From positions 1 to 52,267 of the forward strand of contig NZ_LMRV01000050.1 in the NCBI RefSeq assembly GCF_001428245.1: 52,267 nucleotides of DNA, read 5' to 3'. Origin of the DNA: Paenibacillus sp. Soil522. Its GTDB lineage: Bacteria; Bacillota; Bacilli; Paenibacillales; Paenibacillaceae. Below the pieces are notes generated by a model, which saw only the letters and a program-made list of their open reading frames with translations, searched no databases and was not told the origin of the DNA. The translations under genes were made by a program, and so were the position numbers. The stretch's first letter is position 1. Each line of letters opens with the position of its first letter. Shown one piece after another: positions 35,031 to 43,475 of the stretch.

Positions 35031-36410
35031 TCAATAAAGCTTGCCTTGACGGTACAGCACGGTGGATAGCTTCATAACCGCGTGATTATAGCAATTATGG
35101 CGGAGCGGGAACGGATTTTCGAAGAAAGCTGGAAGGATGCTGATTAACGTTTTTTGCATTTTATCATACAGCATCTTATATACCTGCTCCTCGCTGAAAA
35201 ATTGCGTTTCCCGTCCTTGCAGCCATTCGAAATAGGAGACGATCACGCCGCCTGCATTCGCCAGGATATCGGGTATGATGATCGTTCCCTTAGCGGTCAG
35301 CGCTTCGTCCGCTCCACCGGTGACAGGCGCGTTGGCGCCTTCGACAATGATGCGGGCTATTACACGCCCGGCATTGTCTTGGCGGATTTGCTCCTCAAGC
35401 GCGGCAAGGATCAGCACATCGACATCCAAATACAAGACATCCTCGCGGCCGAGAATTTGCGCCTTCAGCCCGAGCGCGGATAGAGCCGCTTCATCAGAGG
35501 GCAAATCCCCCTGATGCTGAGCGGCATATTCAAGCAAAGACGGAACCGATAGGCCGTCCGGATTGTAGAGCGTCACGTTCCGGTCGCTTACGGCGACCAC
35601 TTTATTTTGTAAATAAGTGCATTTATAAGCTTCCATCGCAGCGACTGAGCCTACGTTGCCGAAGCCCTGCACCGCGATCGACAGCGGCTTGCCCGCATGC
35701 GCAAGCGCCGTTTGTACGAACGGATTCGTGCTGCCTGCAAGCCGGCTGCTTTGCGCTTTAAGGAAATCATGCAGCATATAGCGGAAGGTGAAATAGACGC
35801 CCTTGCCGGTTGCTTCCCTGCGGCCCAGCGAACCGCCGTTGATGACGCTTTTGCCCGTGAAGCTACCGAGGTAAGGCTGACCGGGATGAATGCTCTTGTA
35901 TTCTGCCATCATCCAGTCCATCTCGCGTTCGCCGGTTCCCATATCGGGAGCGGGAATGTCCTTGTCCGGACCGAGCACGTCGCTGAAGTATTGCACGTAT
36001 TTTTTGCAAATGAGGTAGAGCTCTTTCGTTGAATAGGAGCGCGGGTTAATGACGACACCGCCTTTGCCGCCGCCAAACGGAACCTCGTGCAGGGCGTTTT
36101 TGAGTGTCATTAGCGCTGCAAGATTCGTTACTTCGTCCTCGCTTACCGATTCGTGGAAACGGATGCCGCCTTTGTAAGGCCCCAGCGTATCGTTGTGCTG
36201 GATACGATAGGCCGGAATACGCACGACGTTGCCGTTATCAACCGTTATACGCAAAAAGGCTTTATGTACTTTGTTAGGTGTGGATAAAATAGCGGCAAGC
36301 GAAAGAAAGGCTTGCTCGCGTGACTGGTTTTGCAAATTCGGTAAAAAAGCGGGGTCACCCATTAAAGCATTTAAGGACTGCTGCACGATAGCTCCTGTTT
36401 GGCTTGCCAT
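35031..36410 (-). CDS. gdhA: Glu/Leu/Phe/Val dehydrogenase (glutamate dehydrogenase)
   Basis: 459 residues. N-terminal dimerisation/substrate domain with GPYKGGIRFH, catalytic lysine context PFGGGKGGVVINP, DMGTGEREMDWM, and Rossmann domain VQGFGNVGSVAA. It interconverts glutamate and 2-oxoglutarate. AAAGGAGG precedes the ATG. Slightly longer than the Bacillus RocG/GudB type; the motif GPDKDIPAPDMGT is kept. The NAD/NADP preference cannot be read. The symbol is generic. Confidence 0.9.
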   Translation of the reverse strand: MASQTGAIVQQSLNALMGDPAFLPNLQNQSREQAFLSLAAILSTPNKVHKAFLRITVDNGNVVRIPAYRIQHNDTLGPYKGGIRFHESVSEDEVTNLAALMTLKNALHEVPFGGGKGGVVINPRSYSTKELYLICKKYVQYFSDVLGPDKDIPAPDMGTGEREMDWMMAEYKSIHPGQPYLGSFTGKSVINGGSLGRREATGKGVYFTFRYMLHDFLKAQSSRLAGSTNPFVQTALAHAGKPLSIAVQGFGNVGSVAAMEAYKCTYLQNKVVAVSDRNVTLYNPDGLSVPSLLEYAAQHQGDLPSDEAALSALGLKAQILGREDVLYLDVDVLILAALEEQIRQDNAGRVIARIIVEGANAPVTGGADEALTAKGTIIIPDILANAGGVIVSYFEWLQGRETQFFSEEQVYKMLYDKMQKTLISILPAFFENPFPLRHNCYNHAVMKLSTVLYRQGKLY

Positions 36411-36610
36411 AACTAAACGACCTCCTTTGAGTCTTGAAATGAGATGCTTTCAAAGCGAAACGTTATTGCGTAAATAGCTAACGCGTGAAATGCTTGCAAT
36501 AGAACCTAACTGTAACTGTAACATATTGGAACGTGTAAGCCAAAATAAGCGGTTATGTTGCTCTATGGGGTTGAAAGAGCTCGTTGGCTGGTGGTTGGAG
36601 GGGAGGGGGA

Positions 36611-36808
36611 TAGAGTAAGAAATTTTCTCAATTTCTGCTGTTTGGGTTAGCTGGAGGCAAATAGAGAATATAATTTTCTCTAATTCATCAGAAACGGCTC
36701 GTTAAAGGGCTTAGATTTAATTTTGAGAGATATAGAGAAATAAACTTTCTCTATTGTTGCTGTATGGGGTTATTAGGAGAATATAGAGAAAAAATTTTCC
36801 TCTATTTC
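36611..36808. repeat. Four-copy imperfect palindromic repeat (type A)
   Basis: Four copies of roughly ATAGAGAAA-ATTTTCTCTATT start near 36611, 36661, 36732 and 36783. Each is an imperfect palindrome followed by a related tail such as GTTGCTGTATGGGGTTA or CATCAGAAACGG. They fill the spacer upstream of gdhA and are not part of any gene. Confidence 0.75.
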
Positions 36809-36892
36809 GTCAGAAGCAGTTTGCTGGCATCCATACCAAAAACGTCATCGAGCTAAAAAACTTTTCATTAAAGGGACGAACCGTTTGAACGT

Positions 36893-37082
36893 GCTAACTG
36901 GAATTTCTCCTGTTAATGATGCTCTTTGATGCTCTTTTGACTAATTAACTGGAAAACCTCCCGTAAATTCCATCGCATGCGCACAATGCCCGAGAAAACG
37001 CTGGAATTAGCGGGAGATTTTCCATGTAGATGCAGCTCTGGTAAGCAATACGTCCATTTAGCAGGAGGATTTCCTGTTAAGT
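36893..37082. repeat. Four-copy inverted-repeat family (type B)
   Basis: Copies of about 24 bases: GCTAACTGGAATTTCTCCTG (36893), TTAACTGGAAAACCTCCCGT (36945), and two in the opposite orientation at about 37002 (TTAGCGGGAGATTTTCC) and 37054 (TTAGCAGGAGGATTTCC). Together with the type A units they occupy an 840-base gene-free spacer. Confidence 0.7.
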
Positions 37083-37199
37083 TTGCTAGAGCATTGTTTG
37101 ATCCCCTTTGTTCTAAAAGGATGGCTGCTGTGTCGAAAAGTGCGCAACCGGCAGAAACTGGCTCTCTACATCATCCGGCGGTTAACGAGAGCAAAATAA

Positions 37200-37246
37200 A
37201 CAAAAACCAGTCTAACACCTTACCCGGTGCTTTGACTGGTTTTCAT
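37200..37246. terminator. Terminator after the GH27 gene
   Basis: AAAACCAGTC pairs with GACTGGTTTT across a loop holding a second small stem CACC(TTAC)CGGTG. It is 9 bases beyond the minus-strand stop at 37255. Confidence 0.75.
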
Positions 37247-37254
37247 TTTAAACG

Positions 37255-38544
37255 CTAGGTCAATTTAAGCAGCAGCGAGCCGTGAGGCGGCAGCTTGAAC
37301 GACAGCTCGTTCAAGACTCCGAGGTCCTCGCGTGTCCAAAGGCTGCGCGCATGCGGAGCATCAGTTAAGCCCAGCTGCGCAAGCGTGACCGTAACCGTAT
37401 CCTCCTGCTCTCCGGCATTAAACAAGGCAGCATACAGCGTGCCTTCTTCGTCCCGAGACGTCCATACGATACGCTCCTGCTCACGGTAAAGCTGGCGGGC
37501 GCCGCTGCCGCTGCGATGCAGGGCAAGCACCTCATCGTTAGTGAGCAATGACAGCGTCCATTCGTCATTGTCGCGCATTTCGCCGCCAAACATAAGCGGC
37601 GAGCGGAAAATCGCCCATAGCGACATCATCGTCAGCTGCTCGTCCCGCGTAAATCTTGTCCAGCGGTCGTTTCCTCCGCCATCGACGGAACGGATGCCCA
37701 GGTGACCGAGCGGCAGCATGTCGCAATCCGGCCATGCTCCTTCCGCAACATGCGGCGCCCACTTCTCGCAGCGCTCGAACATCTCGTACAGCAGATGCCA
37801 CAGATCCCAATAATCATCGGTCATCCGCCACATGTTCGCATGCTCCGTGAGCGCCTCCGCATGCTCCAGAGGAGCCGGTCCGGGCGAGAGGCTGAGCACC
37901 ATCGGTCTGCCGCATTGCGCGATTGCGTTCTGGATCAATTTGATCTCGTTCAAATGAATGCCGTACAGTCTGGATGCGGCGATATCATCCACTTTGACGA
38001 AGTCCACTCCCCATGACGCGTACAGGTCGAACAAGGAGTTGTAATATTGCTGCGCGCCGTCCTTGGACGCATCGACGCCATACATGTCCGTATTCCATGG
38101 GCAAATCGAGTTCGGATGTGCGATCGAGCGGGCGGTCGCATTCGAGCCGAGTATTTTGGTATCGGCATGAACGGCTTGACGCGGAATGCCCCGCATAATA
38201 TGAATACCGAATTTTAGTCCAAGGGAATGCACGTAATCCGCAAGCTGCTTAAATCCATTGCCGCCGGCAGCGGATGGAAAACGGTTAGCTGCAGGCTGCA
38301 AGCGGGAGTACTCATCCATTTCAAGCGGCACGAATGGGCGGTATTGCGAAGAATCTGCGCCTGGCTCATACCACTGGATATCCACAACGACGTATTCCCA
38401 GCCATATGCCTTCAAATGCTCGGCCATATATTCCGCGTTGCCGCGAACCTCGTCCTCGCGGACGCTGGCGCCGTAGCAATCCCAGCTGTTCCACCCCATC
38501 GGCGGAGTCAGGGCGTATTGATGATGCTTAGAAGCTTTAGTCAT
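37255..38544 (-). CDS. GH27 alpha-galactosidase-like enzyme
   Basis: 429 residues, no signal peptide. PPMGWNSWDCYG opening, barrel strand VVVDIQWYEPG, nucleophile D186 in FVKVDD and acid/base D243/D244 in RMTDDYWD, then a C-terminal beta-sandwich. In most GH27 alpha-galactosidases the second strand reads DDGW/DDCW; VDIQWYEPG is typical of a subgroup, so another alpha-linked sugar (for instance beta-L-arabinopyranoside) could be the substrate. Same strand and 110 bases downstream of an AraC regulator. Confidence 0.88.
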   Translation of the reverse strand: MTKASKHHQYALTPPMGWNSWDCYGASVREDEVRGNAEYMAEHLKAYGWEYVVVDIQWYEPGADSSQYRPFVPLEMDEYSRLQPAANRFPSAAGGNGFKQLADYVHSLGLKFGIHIMRGIPRQAVHADTKILGSNATARSIAHPNSICPWNTDMYGVDASKDGAQQYYNSLFDLYASWGVDFVKVDDIAASRLYGIHLNEIKLIQNAIAQCGRPMVLSLSPGPAPLEHAEALTEHANMWRMTDDYWDLWHLLYEMFERCEKWAPHVAEGAWPDCDMLPLGHLGIRSVDGGGNDRWTRFTRDEQLTMMSLWAIFRSPLMFGGEMRDNDEWTLSLLTNDEVLALHRSGSGARQLYREQERIVWTSRDEEGTLYAALFNAGEQEDTVTVTLAQLGLTDAPHARSLWTREDLGVLNELSFKLPPHGSLLLKLT

Positions 38545-38653
38545 TATATTTCGTCCTCTCTTATCGTAATATTGCTCTATGCGATAATCTTAAAACGAAA
38601 CGGTAGTCAGTGACTAGCACAATTTATTGCGGGAATATGTAAAATATTGCTCT

Positions 38654-39544
38654 CTAATCGAATTGTAAACGATCGATCGAGGGAAGCGCCTTGGCCAAGC
38701 GGAAATCGGCAGGCGGAAATCCGACGCGGCTTCGGAATACTTTGCTAAAGTAGCTGCCGCTTGAGTAGCCTACGGCGTACGCAATTTCCTCCACGGGAAG
38801 CGAGCTGTAACGGAGCAGCTGAACCGCCTTCTCAATCCGCAGCTTCGTGACATAATCCATAGGAGAAATGTCTGTCGTTTGGGTAAACATTCTCGTAAAA
38901 TAATACTTGGACAGTCCGGCGGCGCCAGCAACATCATCCAAGCTCTGTAAACGGTGAAACTCGGCTTCCATATAAGCGGCTGCCAGCTTTATTTGCTGCG
39001 GCCAATTCGCTTTCTCCTGCTGCTGCGCCGTGCTCGATTGAAGCAGATCCATCATCAAACGGTAAATAAGCGAGGATGCTTGAAAGCTGTTCTGTATTCG
39101 ATTGCTGTGCGCTTCCGCATACAAGCCCTGCAGTGAGCGGACGACGGCGCTTGACTGCCCGAACGAAGGCGTGACGCCGGCCGTTTGCAGCAGCTCGGTC
39201 CACAGCTCCTGCAAATGCTGCTGGCGGAACAATACGAAATAAAAGGTCCAATGGTCGCTCGAACGCGGCAAGCAATAATGATGGTCGCCCGGAATCTCTG
39301 CCAAGAATGCAGTGCCGGGAGGTATTTCATAGGTTTGTTCACCGAGCCTGTAATGGCCAAAACCGGAAACGGTGTACTGAAACAAGTACAACGGCCCGTC
39401 GATTCGTTTCATACCGTCCCAATAGTAATCCGTATCTGTCACCTCCTGGTAGCCGGTGGCGAACAGCTGGTAGACCGGCAGCTGGGGCTGGTCTTGAAAA
39501 CGGTAGCCATATACGCCGTAAGGCTGCTGCACAACCATGTGCAT
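38654..39544 (-). CDS. AraC-family transcriptional regulator
   Basis: 296 residues with the ATG at 39544 placed 5 bases after AGGAGG (a second ATG at 39538 is also possible). Cupin sensor (VSGFGHYRLGEQTYEIPPGT) and C-terminal AraC DNA-binding domain (SLDDVAGAAGLSKYYFTRMF; VEEIAYAVGYSSGSYFSKVFRSRVG). Located immediately before the GH27 gene on the same strand, so it probably controls it. This is the third AraC/glycosidase pair in the window. Confidence 0.88.
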   Translation of the reverse strand: MHMVVQQPYGVYGYRFQDQPQLPVYQLFATGYQEVTDTDYYWDGMKRIDGPLYLFQYTVSGFGHYRLGEQTYEIPPGTAFLAEIPGDHHYCLPRSSDHWTFYFVLFRQQHLQELWTELLQTAGVTPSFGQSSAVVRSLQGLYAEAHSNRIQNSFQASSLIYRLMMDLLQSSTAQQQEKANWPQQIKLAAAYMEAEFHRLQSLDDVAGAAGLSKYYFTRMFTQTTDISPMDYVTKLRIEKAVQLLRYSSLPVEEIAYAVGYSSGSYFSKVFRSRVGFPPADFRLAKALPSIDRLQFD

Positions 39545-39604
39545 AAGCACCTCCTGGAAGTATAATCATGTGGTATTTCATTCATTTGGAAAGGGGCGGA
39601 GAAG

Positions 39605-40018
39605 ATGACACAGCAAATTCTCGTCTTTATTTACGGCTCGCTGCTTCCCGGTCACAGCAATCATTATATCGTTTCGTCTTATGTACAATGCTACAAGCCG
39701 GGTCAAATTGCCGGAAGAATGGTTGATTGCGGCGCTTATCCGGCAGCCGTTCGGGATTCGGCCGCAAGGCAGTGCAATAGTATTATACGCGGCCAATGGA
39801 TTACCGTCGATAGACAGGGACTAGCAGCAATGGATGCGCTTGAGGAATTTTACGGCATCGAGGAGCAAAATGATTATCACCGGATATGGGTCTTCGATTC
39901 TGTGAATCGAAGCGTTTCAGGCTGGGTTTACGTGTGGGATACGAGCAGAGGCTTCCCCGCCATAGCAGATGCCTATTGGCCGGACTTTTTCGCCCGCAAA
40001 ATAACGGATGCTCTATAA
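39605..40018 (+). CDS. Gamma-glutamylcyclotransferase-like (GGCT) protein
   Basis: 137 residues. GGCT fold signature VFIYGSLLPGHSNHYIV, and a later MDALEEF with the catalytic glutamate of the family. Such enzymes form pyroglutamate from gamma-glutamyl amines. GGGGCGGAG precedes the ATG. Divergent from the AraC gene with a 60-base gap; physiological substrate unknown. Confidence 0.85.
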   Translation: MTQQILVFIYGSLLPGHSNHYIVSSYVQCYKPGQIAGRMVDCGAYPAAVRDSAARQCNSIIRGQWITVDRQGLAAMDALEEFYGIEEQNDYHRIWVFDSVNRSVSGWVYVWDTSRGFPAIADAYWPDFFARKITDAL

Positions 40019-40019
40019 A

Positions 40020-40066
40020 TAAAAGGCATGGTCCCCCTGCTGTACAAGGGGGCCATGCCTTTATTG
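40020..40066 (+). terminator. Terminator after GGCT gene
   Basis: AAAGGCATGGTCCCC pairs with GGGGGCCATGCCTTT. It is only two bases past the stop codon. Confidence 0.88.
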
Positions 40067-40119
40067 AAAAAGCGGCATTTGTTTACACTTGCTGCATTTA
40101 TGCTCCCCGGCTCATCGCC

Positions 40120-40272
40120 CTAGTCATTGTCTTCATCGTTCTCTGCGGCATAAGCAATAAGCGCGACTTCCGAGCCGTAAGTTTCAGTCAGTTGCTTCTC
40201 CAGCTTGCGGATCGCATCAAGCGCATCGCTTTGACTGCTTAGCTCGGCAATGCGATAATCCTTGTCCATCAT
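40120..40272 (-). CDS. Small acidic protein of unknown function
   Basis: 50 residues beginning MMDKDYRIAELSSQSDALDA and ending in an acidic NDEDND tail; a likely amphipathic helix (LDAIRKLEKQLTETYG) in the middle. The start at 40272 is chosen because AAGGA lies at the proper distance upstream; the longer frame to 40398 has no ribosome site. Paenibacillus genomes hold many such small proteins, but I cannot name it. Confidence 0.6.
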   Translation of the reverse strand: MMDKDYRIAELSSQSDALDAIRKLEKQLTETYGSEVALIAYAAENDEDND

Positions 40273-40444
40273 CGTCATTCCTTTCCTTATTGGTGCTGTT
40301 TTACTAGTATAATGGTCCTTTAGGCATCTTGCTATACGTGAAGTCTCATTAAACTGCGCTTTTCTTTGCATGCCATACTGGAATTGTTCTTTTGACATCG
40401 GTCTAGTACACTAAAGCAGAACGACATAAAGGGAAGTGAAATCA

Positions 40445-41860
40445 TTGGTTAATATTCCGCTTCAAATTAACGCTAATCGATCATCATCCTCCATGCGGAC
40501 GAATGTTATGGCAATCATCATGCTGGTTCTCATCCTCACAGCATTCGCGTCCTTGCTGCTTCCGCCGCACCAGGCTTTCGCACAACCGATTGCCGGCCTT
40601 GAAGCGGCCTCATTCGACCCGCATGAGCATGTCGGCCATAATCCTTCGGAAGGCGCCGGCTCCAAAGAGGGCTTCTCGGTGCAGCAGGTTTTATTTTTTA
40701 CCGTTAGAGCGGTCTATTATTTCGCATTTATGCTGGCGGCCGGGTTAATGCTTTGGTCCATTGCGCTTCCGGAGGATGCGAATAACGACTCGCGCAAGCT
40801 TGTAGACAAATGGGGGATTTATGCTTTAAGAGGGCTGCTGCTCGCTGTCCTTCTATTCGTATTCGTCCATGTCAGCCATTTAATGAAAGGCTACGACGGC
40901 AGCAGTCCGAACGAGTGGATCCGCTTGCTCACGGAAACGGCAACCGGAAAGTCATGGGCGGCGTTAATTGTGCTGTCACTGCTGGGCTTTGCTGTACTGC
41001 GCTTGCAGGATTCGTTCAAACTCATATGGGCGCTGCTGCTCGCCGCGGCGGAGAGCTTTAACGGGCACGTAAATGCGCTTCCCAATAATACGCTGGCAAT
41101 CGTATTAGACTTCATACATATTGCGAGCTCAGCCCTGTGGGCGGGCGGCTTGCTGCTGCTTTTGTTGTTCTGGCGCGCAGACCGTAAGGAGGCAGTGAGA
41201 TTCTCGGAGCGCTTTACGAAAATCGCATGGCTGACGATTTTGCTGCTGACGGCTAGCGGGACCTGGATGACCGTTCTCCTTTTGCCAACCTGGCGTTATT
41301 TGTTATATACGAGCTGGGGCATCATGCTCCTTACGAAAGCAGGCTTGATCCTGCTCATCGCGTGCGTAGGCTTCCTGCTTCACAGACGGGCTCGGCAGCG
41401 CAAGCTGCCAAGCGGCAGGCTGCTGAAGCTGGACGGGCTATTGATGGGCATTGTGCTTCTCATCGTAAGTATATTTACCTATGTCAGCCCCGTTCCCGTT
41501 ACGGAGCCGCTATCCTTTCATAAAATGGGCGAAAAGCTGCATTTCACGATTAACATTACGCCAAATGGACCCGGACCGAACCATGTTACGCTGAAGGTAT
41601 GGCTTCCAGAGCAGCTTGGCGCGCCGGCTTCCGTAAGGTTGCTGCTGCGGGACGCCGACCGTCCGCAACGCGCGGCTATCGAGGTTCCGTTTCGAAGCGG
41701 CAGCGGCGGGTATTATTCCTCTTTTCCAGGCTTCATTGAGACGGATTATGTGTCTGACAATGTTGAGCTGCGGGCGCGCGGCGGCTGGACGGCAGAGCTG
41801 TTCATTACCGATATAACCGGCACAGAAACGAAGCAGCTGATTGCATTTCGTAATGATTAA
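40445..41860 (+). CDS. CopD-family copper-resistance/uptake membrane protein
   Basis: About 471 residues from a TTG at 40445 that has AAGGGAAG 8 bases upstream; a GTG at 40436 overlaps that site. Signal-anchor helix (about 20-45), a His-containing extracellular loop (DPHEHVGHNP), then eight TM helices in CopD style with HVSHLMKG, FNGHVNAL and DFIHIASSALWAGGLL histidines, and a C-terminal extracellular beta domain (HFTINITPNGPGPNHVTLKV) resembling the YcnJ/YtkA type. YcnJ of B. subtilis is a copper importer, so import is likely, though copper resistance is also annotated for the family. No CopC gene is adjacent. Confidence 0.82.
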   Translation: MVNIPLQINANRSSSSMRTNVMAIIMLVLILTAFASLLLPPHQAFAQPIAGLEAASFDPHEHVGHNPSEGAGSKEGFSVQQVLFFTVRAVYYFAFMLAAGLMLWSIALPEDANNDSRKLVDKWGIYALRGLLLAVLLFVFVHVSHLMKGYDGSSPNEWIRLLTETATGKSWAALIVLSLLGFAVLRLQDSFKLIWALLLAAAESFNGHVNALPNNTLAIVLDFIHIASSALWAGGLLLLLLFWRADRKEAVRFSERFTKIAWLTILLLTASGTWMTVLLLPTWRYLLYTSWGIMLLTKAGLILLIACVGFLLHRRARQRKLPSGRLLKLDGLLMGIVLLIVSIFTYVSPVPVTEPLSFHKMGEKLHFTINITPNGPGPNHVTLKVWLPEQLGAPASVRLLLRDADRPQRAAIEVPFRSGSGGYYSSFPGFIETDYVSDNVELRARGGWTAELFITDITGTETKQLIAFRND

Positions 41861-42010
41861 TGCAGAAGCTTCATCTCGACAACCGGGTTCAGCTGACGCG
41901 CTACGCCATTGAGCAAGGCTTGGTCGATCGATGAGGAAGGCTGCCGATGCGGCCGCTTCATCCATTCGACTGATGCGTAACGTTTGTTTGCAAGAAGTCG
42001 AGCTTTGCGG

Positions 42011-42039
42011 TTGCAACGCTGCAGCAGATTGCATATAAT
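42011..42039 (+). promoter_or_regulatory. SigA promoter of pheST
   Basis: TTGCAA (42011-42016) and TATAAT (42034-42039) with 17-base spacing, just before the T-box leader. Confidence 0.8.
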
Positions 42040-42045
42040 ATAGAT

Positions 42046-42377
42046 TATTGTTTCATATTCGCAGTAAAGCGATGATGGAGAGAAGTAAGCAGTGCTTTCG
42101 CACAGGGAGAAGACGCCGTTGATTGAGAGCGTCTTTGTGAAATCAGGCTGCTGAAAGTTCGCTCCGGAGCAGACACCTGAAACGCCATGGCGGCATGCCG
42201 TCCGGCGCGGGTAGGGAAAGTCCGGTTCCCGCCGTTATGGGGCTAAGGGATTGCAATCCGCTGCCGTATGGCAAGCGATAACTATACGTTAAGTTATACG
42301 CTCAGGCAGGAAAGCGGTCCGAATTAGGGTGGTACCACGGTTCTTTCGTCCCTTCAGGGAGAGAGGGCCTTTTTTTG
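42046..42377 (+). ncRNA. T-box leader (phenylalanine specific)
   Basis: A complete T-box: Stem I region from about 42055, specifier segment CTGAAAGTTCGCTCC with a TTC Phe codon at 42158-42160, the antiterminator box AGGGTGGTACCACGG (42326-42340), and a terminator stem GTTCTTTCGTCCCT / AGGGAGAGAGGG running into TTTTTTT. Uncharged tRNA-Phe should open the terminator so that phenylalanyl-tRNA synthetase is made. Confidence 0.95.
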
Positions 42378-42416
42378 TGTCTTGATTTAAGGAAGATGAT
42401 ATGGAGGCGAAGAAGA

Positions 42417-43451
42417 ATGAAGGAAAGATTGGAAGGGCTGCGCGGCGAAGCGCTGCAGGAGCTGCAGCAAGTGGATACTCCCCAGCTGTTAAATGATTTG
42501 CGTGTCAAGTATCTGGGCAAGAAAGGCGCATTGACTGAAATTTTGCGCGGAATGGGCGGTCTGAGTGCCGAAGAGCGTCCGGTGATCGGTCAGGTTGCCA
42601 ATGATGTTCGTGCAGCAATCGAAACAGTCATTGACGAGAAGCAGGAGGCATTCCAGCAAGCGGAGACGAATAACCGGCTCCTGGCGGAGACGCTGGACGT
42701 CACGCTTCCGGGCAAGCAGCTGCCTACAGGCTCCGTGCATCCTTTGAATAAGGTAGCTCAGGAAATCGAGGATGTATTTATCGGCCTTGGCTATACGATT
42801 GCAGAGGGACCAGAGGTGGAAACGGATTATTATAACTTCGAAGCCTTGAATTTGCCTAAAAACCACCCGGCGCGCGATATGCAGGATTCGTTCTACGTAA
42901 CGGATGATATTCTTATGCGTACACATACGTCGCCTGTGCAGGTTCGCACGATGAAGGCAATGAATGGACAAACGCCTGTTAAAGTTATTTGCCCGGGTAA
43001 AGTATACCGCCGCGATGATGACGATGCGACGCATTCGTTCCAGTTCAATCAGATCGAAGGTCTCGTTATCGGCAAAAACATTCGGATGAGCGATTTGAAA
43101 GGAACACTGCTGCAATTCGTGCAGCAAATGTTCGGCGCGCAAGCGCAAATCAGGCTCCGCCCGAGCTTCTTCCCGTTCACGGAGCCGAGCGCCGAGGTTG
43201 ACGTAACCTGCGTGCAATGCGGCGGCAAAGGCTGCCGGATGTGCAAGCATACGGGCTGGCTTGAAATTCTCGGCTGCGGCATGGTGCACCCTCGCGTTCT
43301 TGAAATGGGAGGCTATGACCCGGAAGAGGTTAGCGGTTTTGCTTTCGGTATGGGCGTCGAGCGTATCGCGTTATTGAAATACGGCATTGACGATATTCGT
43401 CATTTCTATACGAACGATCTGCGGTTCCTAAGCCAATTCGCAAGAATGTAG
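42417..43451 (+). CDS. pheS: Phenylalanyl-tRNA synthetase alpha subunit
   Basis: 344 residues starting at the ATG at 42417 after GGAGGCG; the frame extension upstream to 42375 lies in the T-box tail. N-terminal coiled-coil tRNA-binding domain, class II motif 2 ([19 protein letters not shown]) and motif 3 ([17 protein letters not shown]). It charges tRNA-Phe with PheT as an alpha2beta2 enzyme. A cysteine-rich insertion [17 protein letters not shown] is present, as in other bacterial PheS. Confidence 0.97.
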   Translation: MKERLEGLRGEALQELQQVDTPQLLNDLRVKYLGKKGALTEILRGMGGLSAEERPVIGQVANDVRAAIETVIDEKQEAFQQAETNNRLLAETLDVTLPGKQLPTGSVHPLNKVAQEIEDVFIGLGYTIAEGPEVETDYYNFEALNLPKNHPARDMQDSFYVTDDILMRTHTSPVQVRTMKAMNGQTPVKVICPGKVYRRDDDDATHSFQFNQIEGLVIGKNIRMSDLKGTLLQFVQQMFGAQAQIRLRPSFFPFTEPSAEVDVTCVQCGGKGCRMCKHTGWLEILGCGMVHPRVLEMGGYDPEEVSGFAFGMGVERIALLKYGIDDIRHFYTNDLRFLSQFARM

Positions 43452-43475
43452 TCATGAGAGAAGGGAAGAAGAGAG

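Noticed and set aside
36977..37258. Plus-strand frame of 93 residues
   Set aside because: Composed largely of type B repeats and the terminator after the GH27 gene; no ribosome site or protein-like composition.
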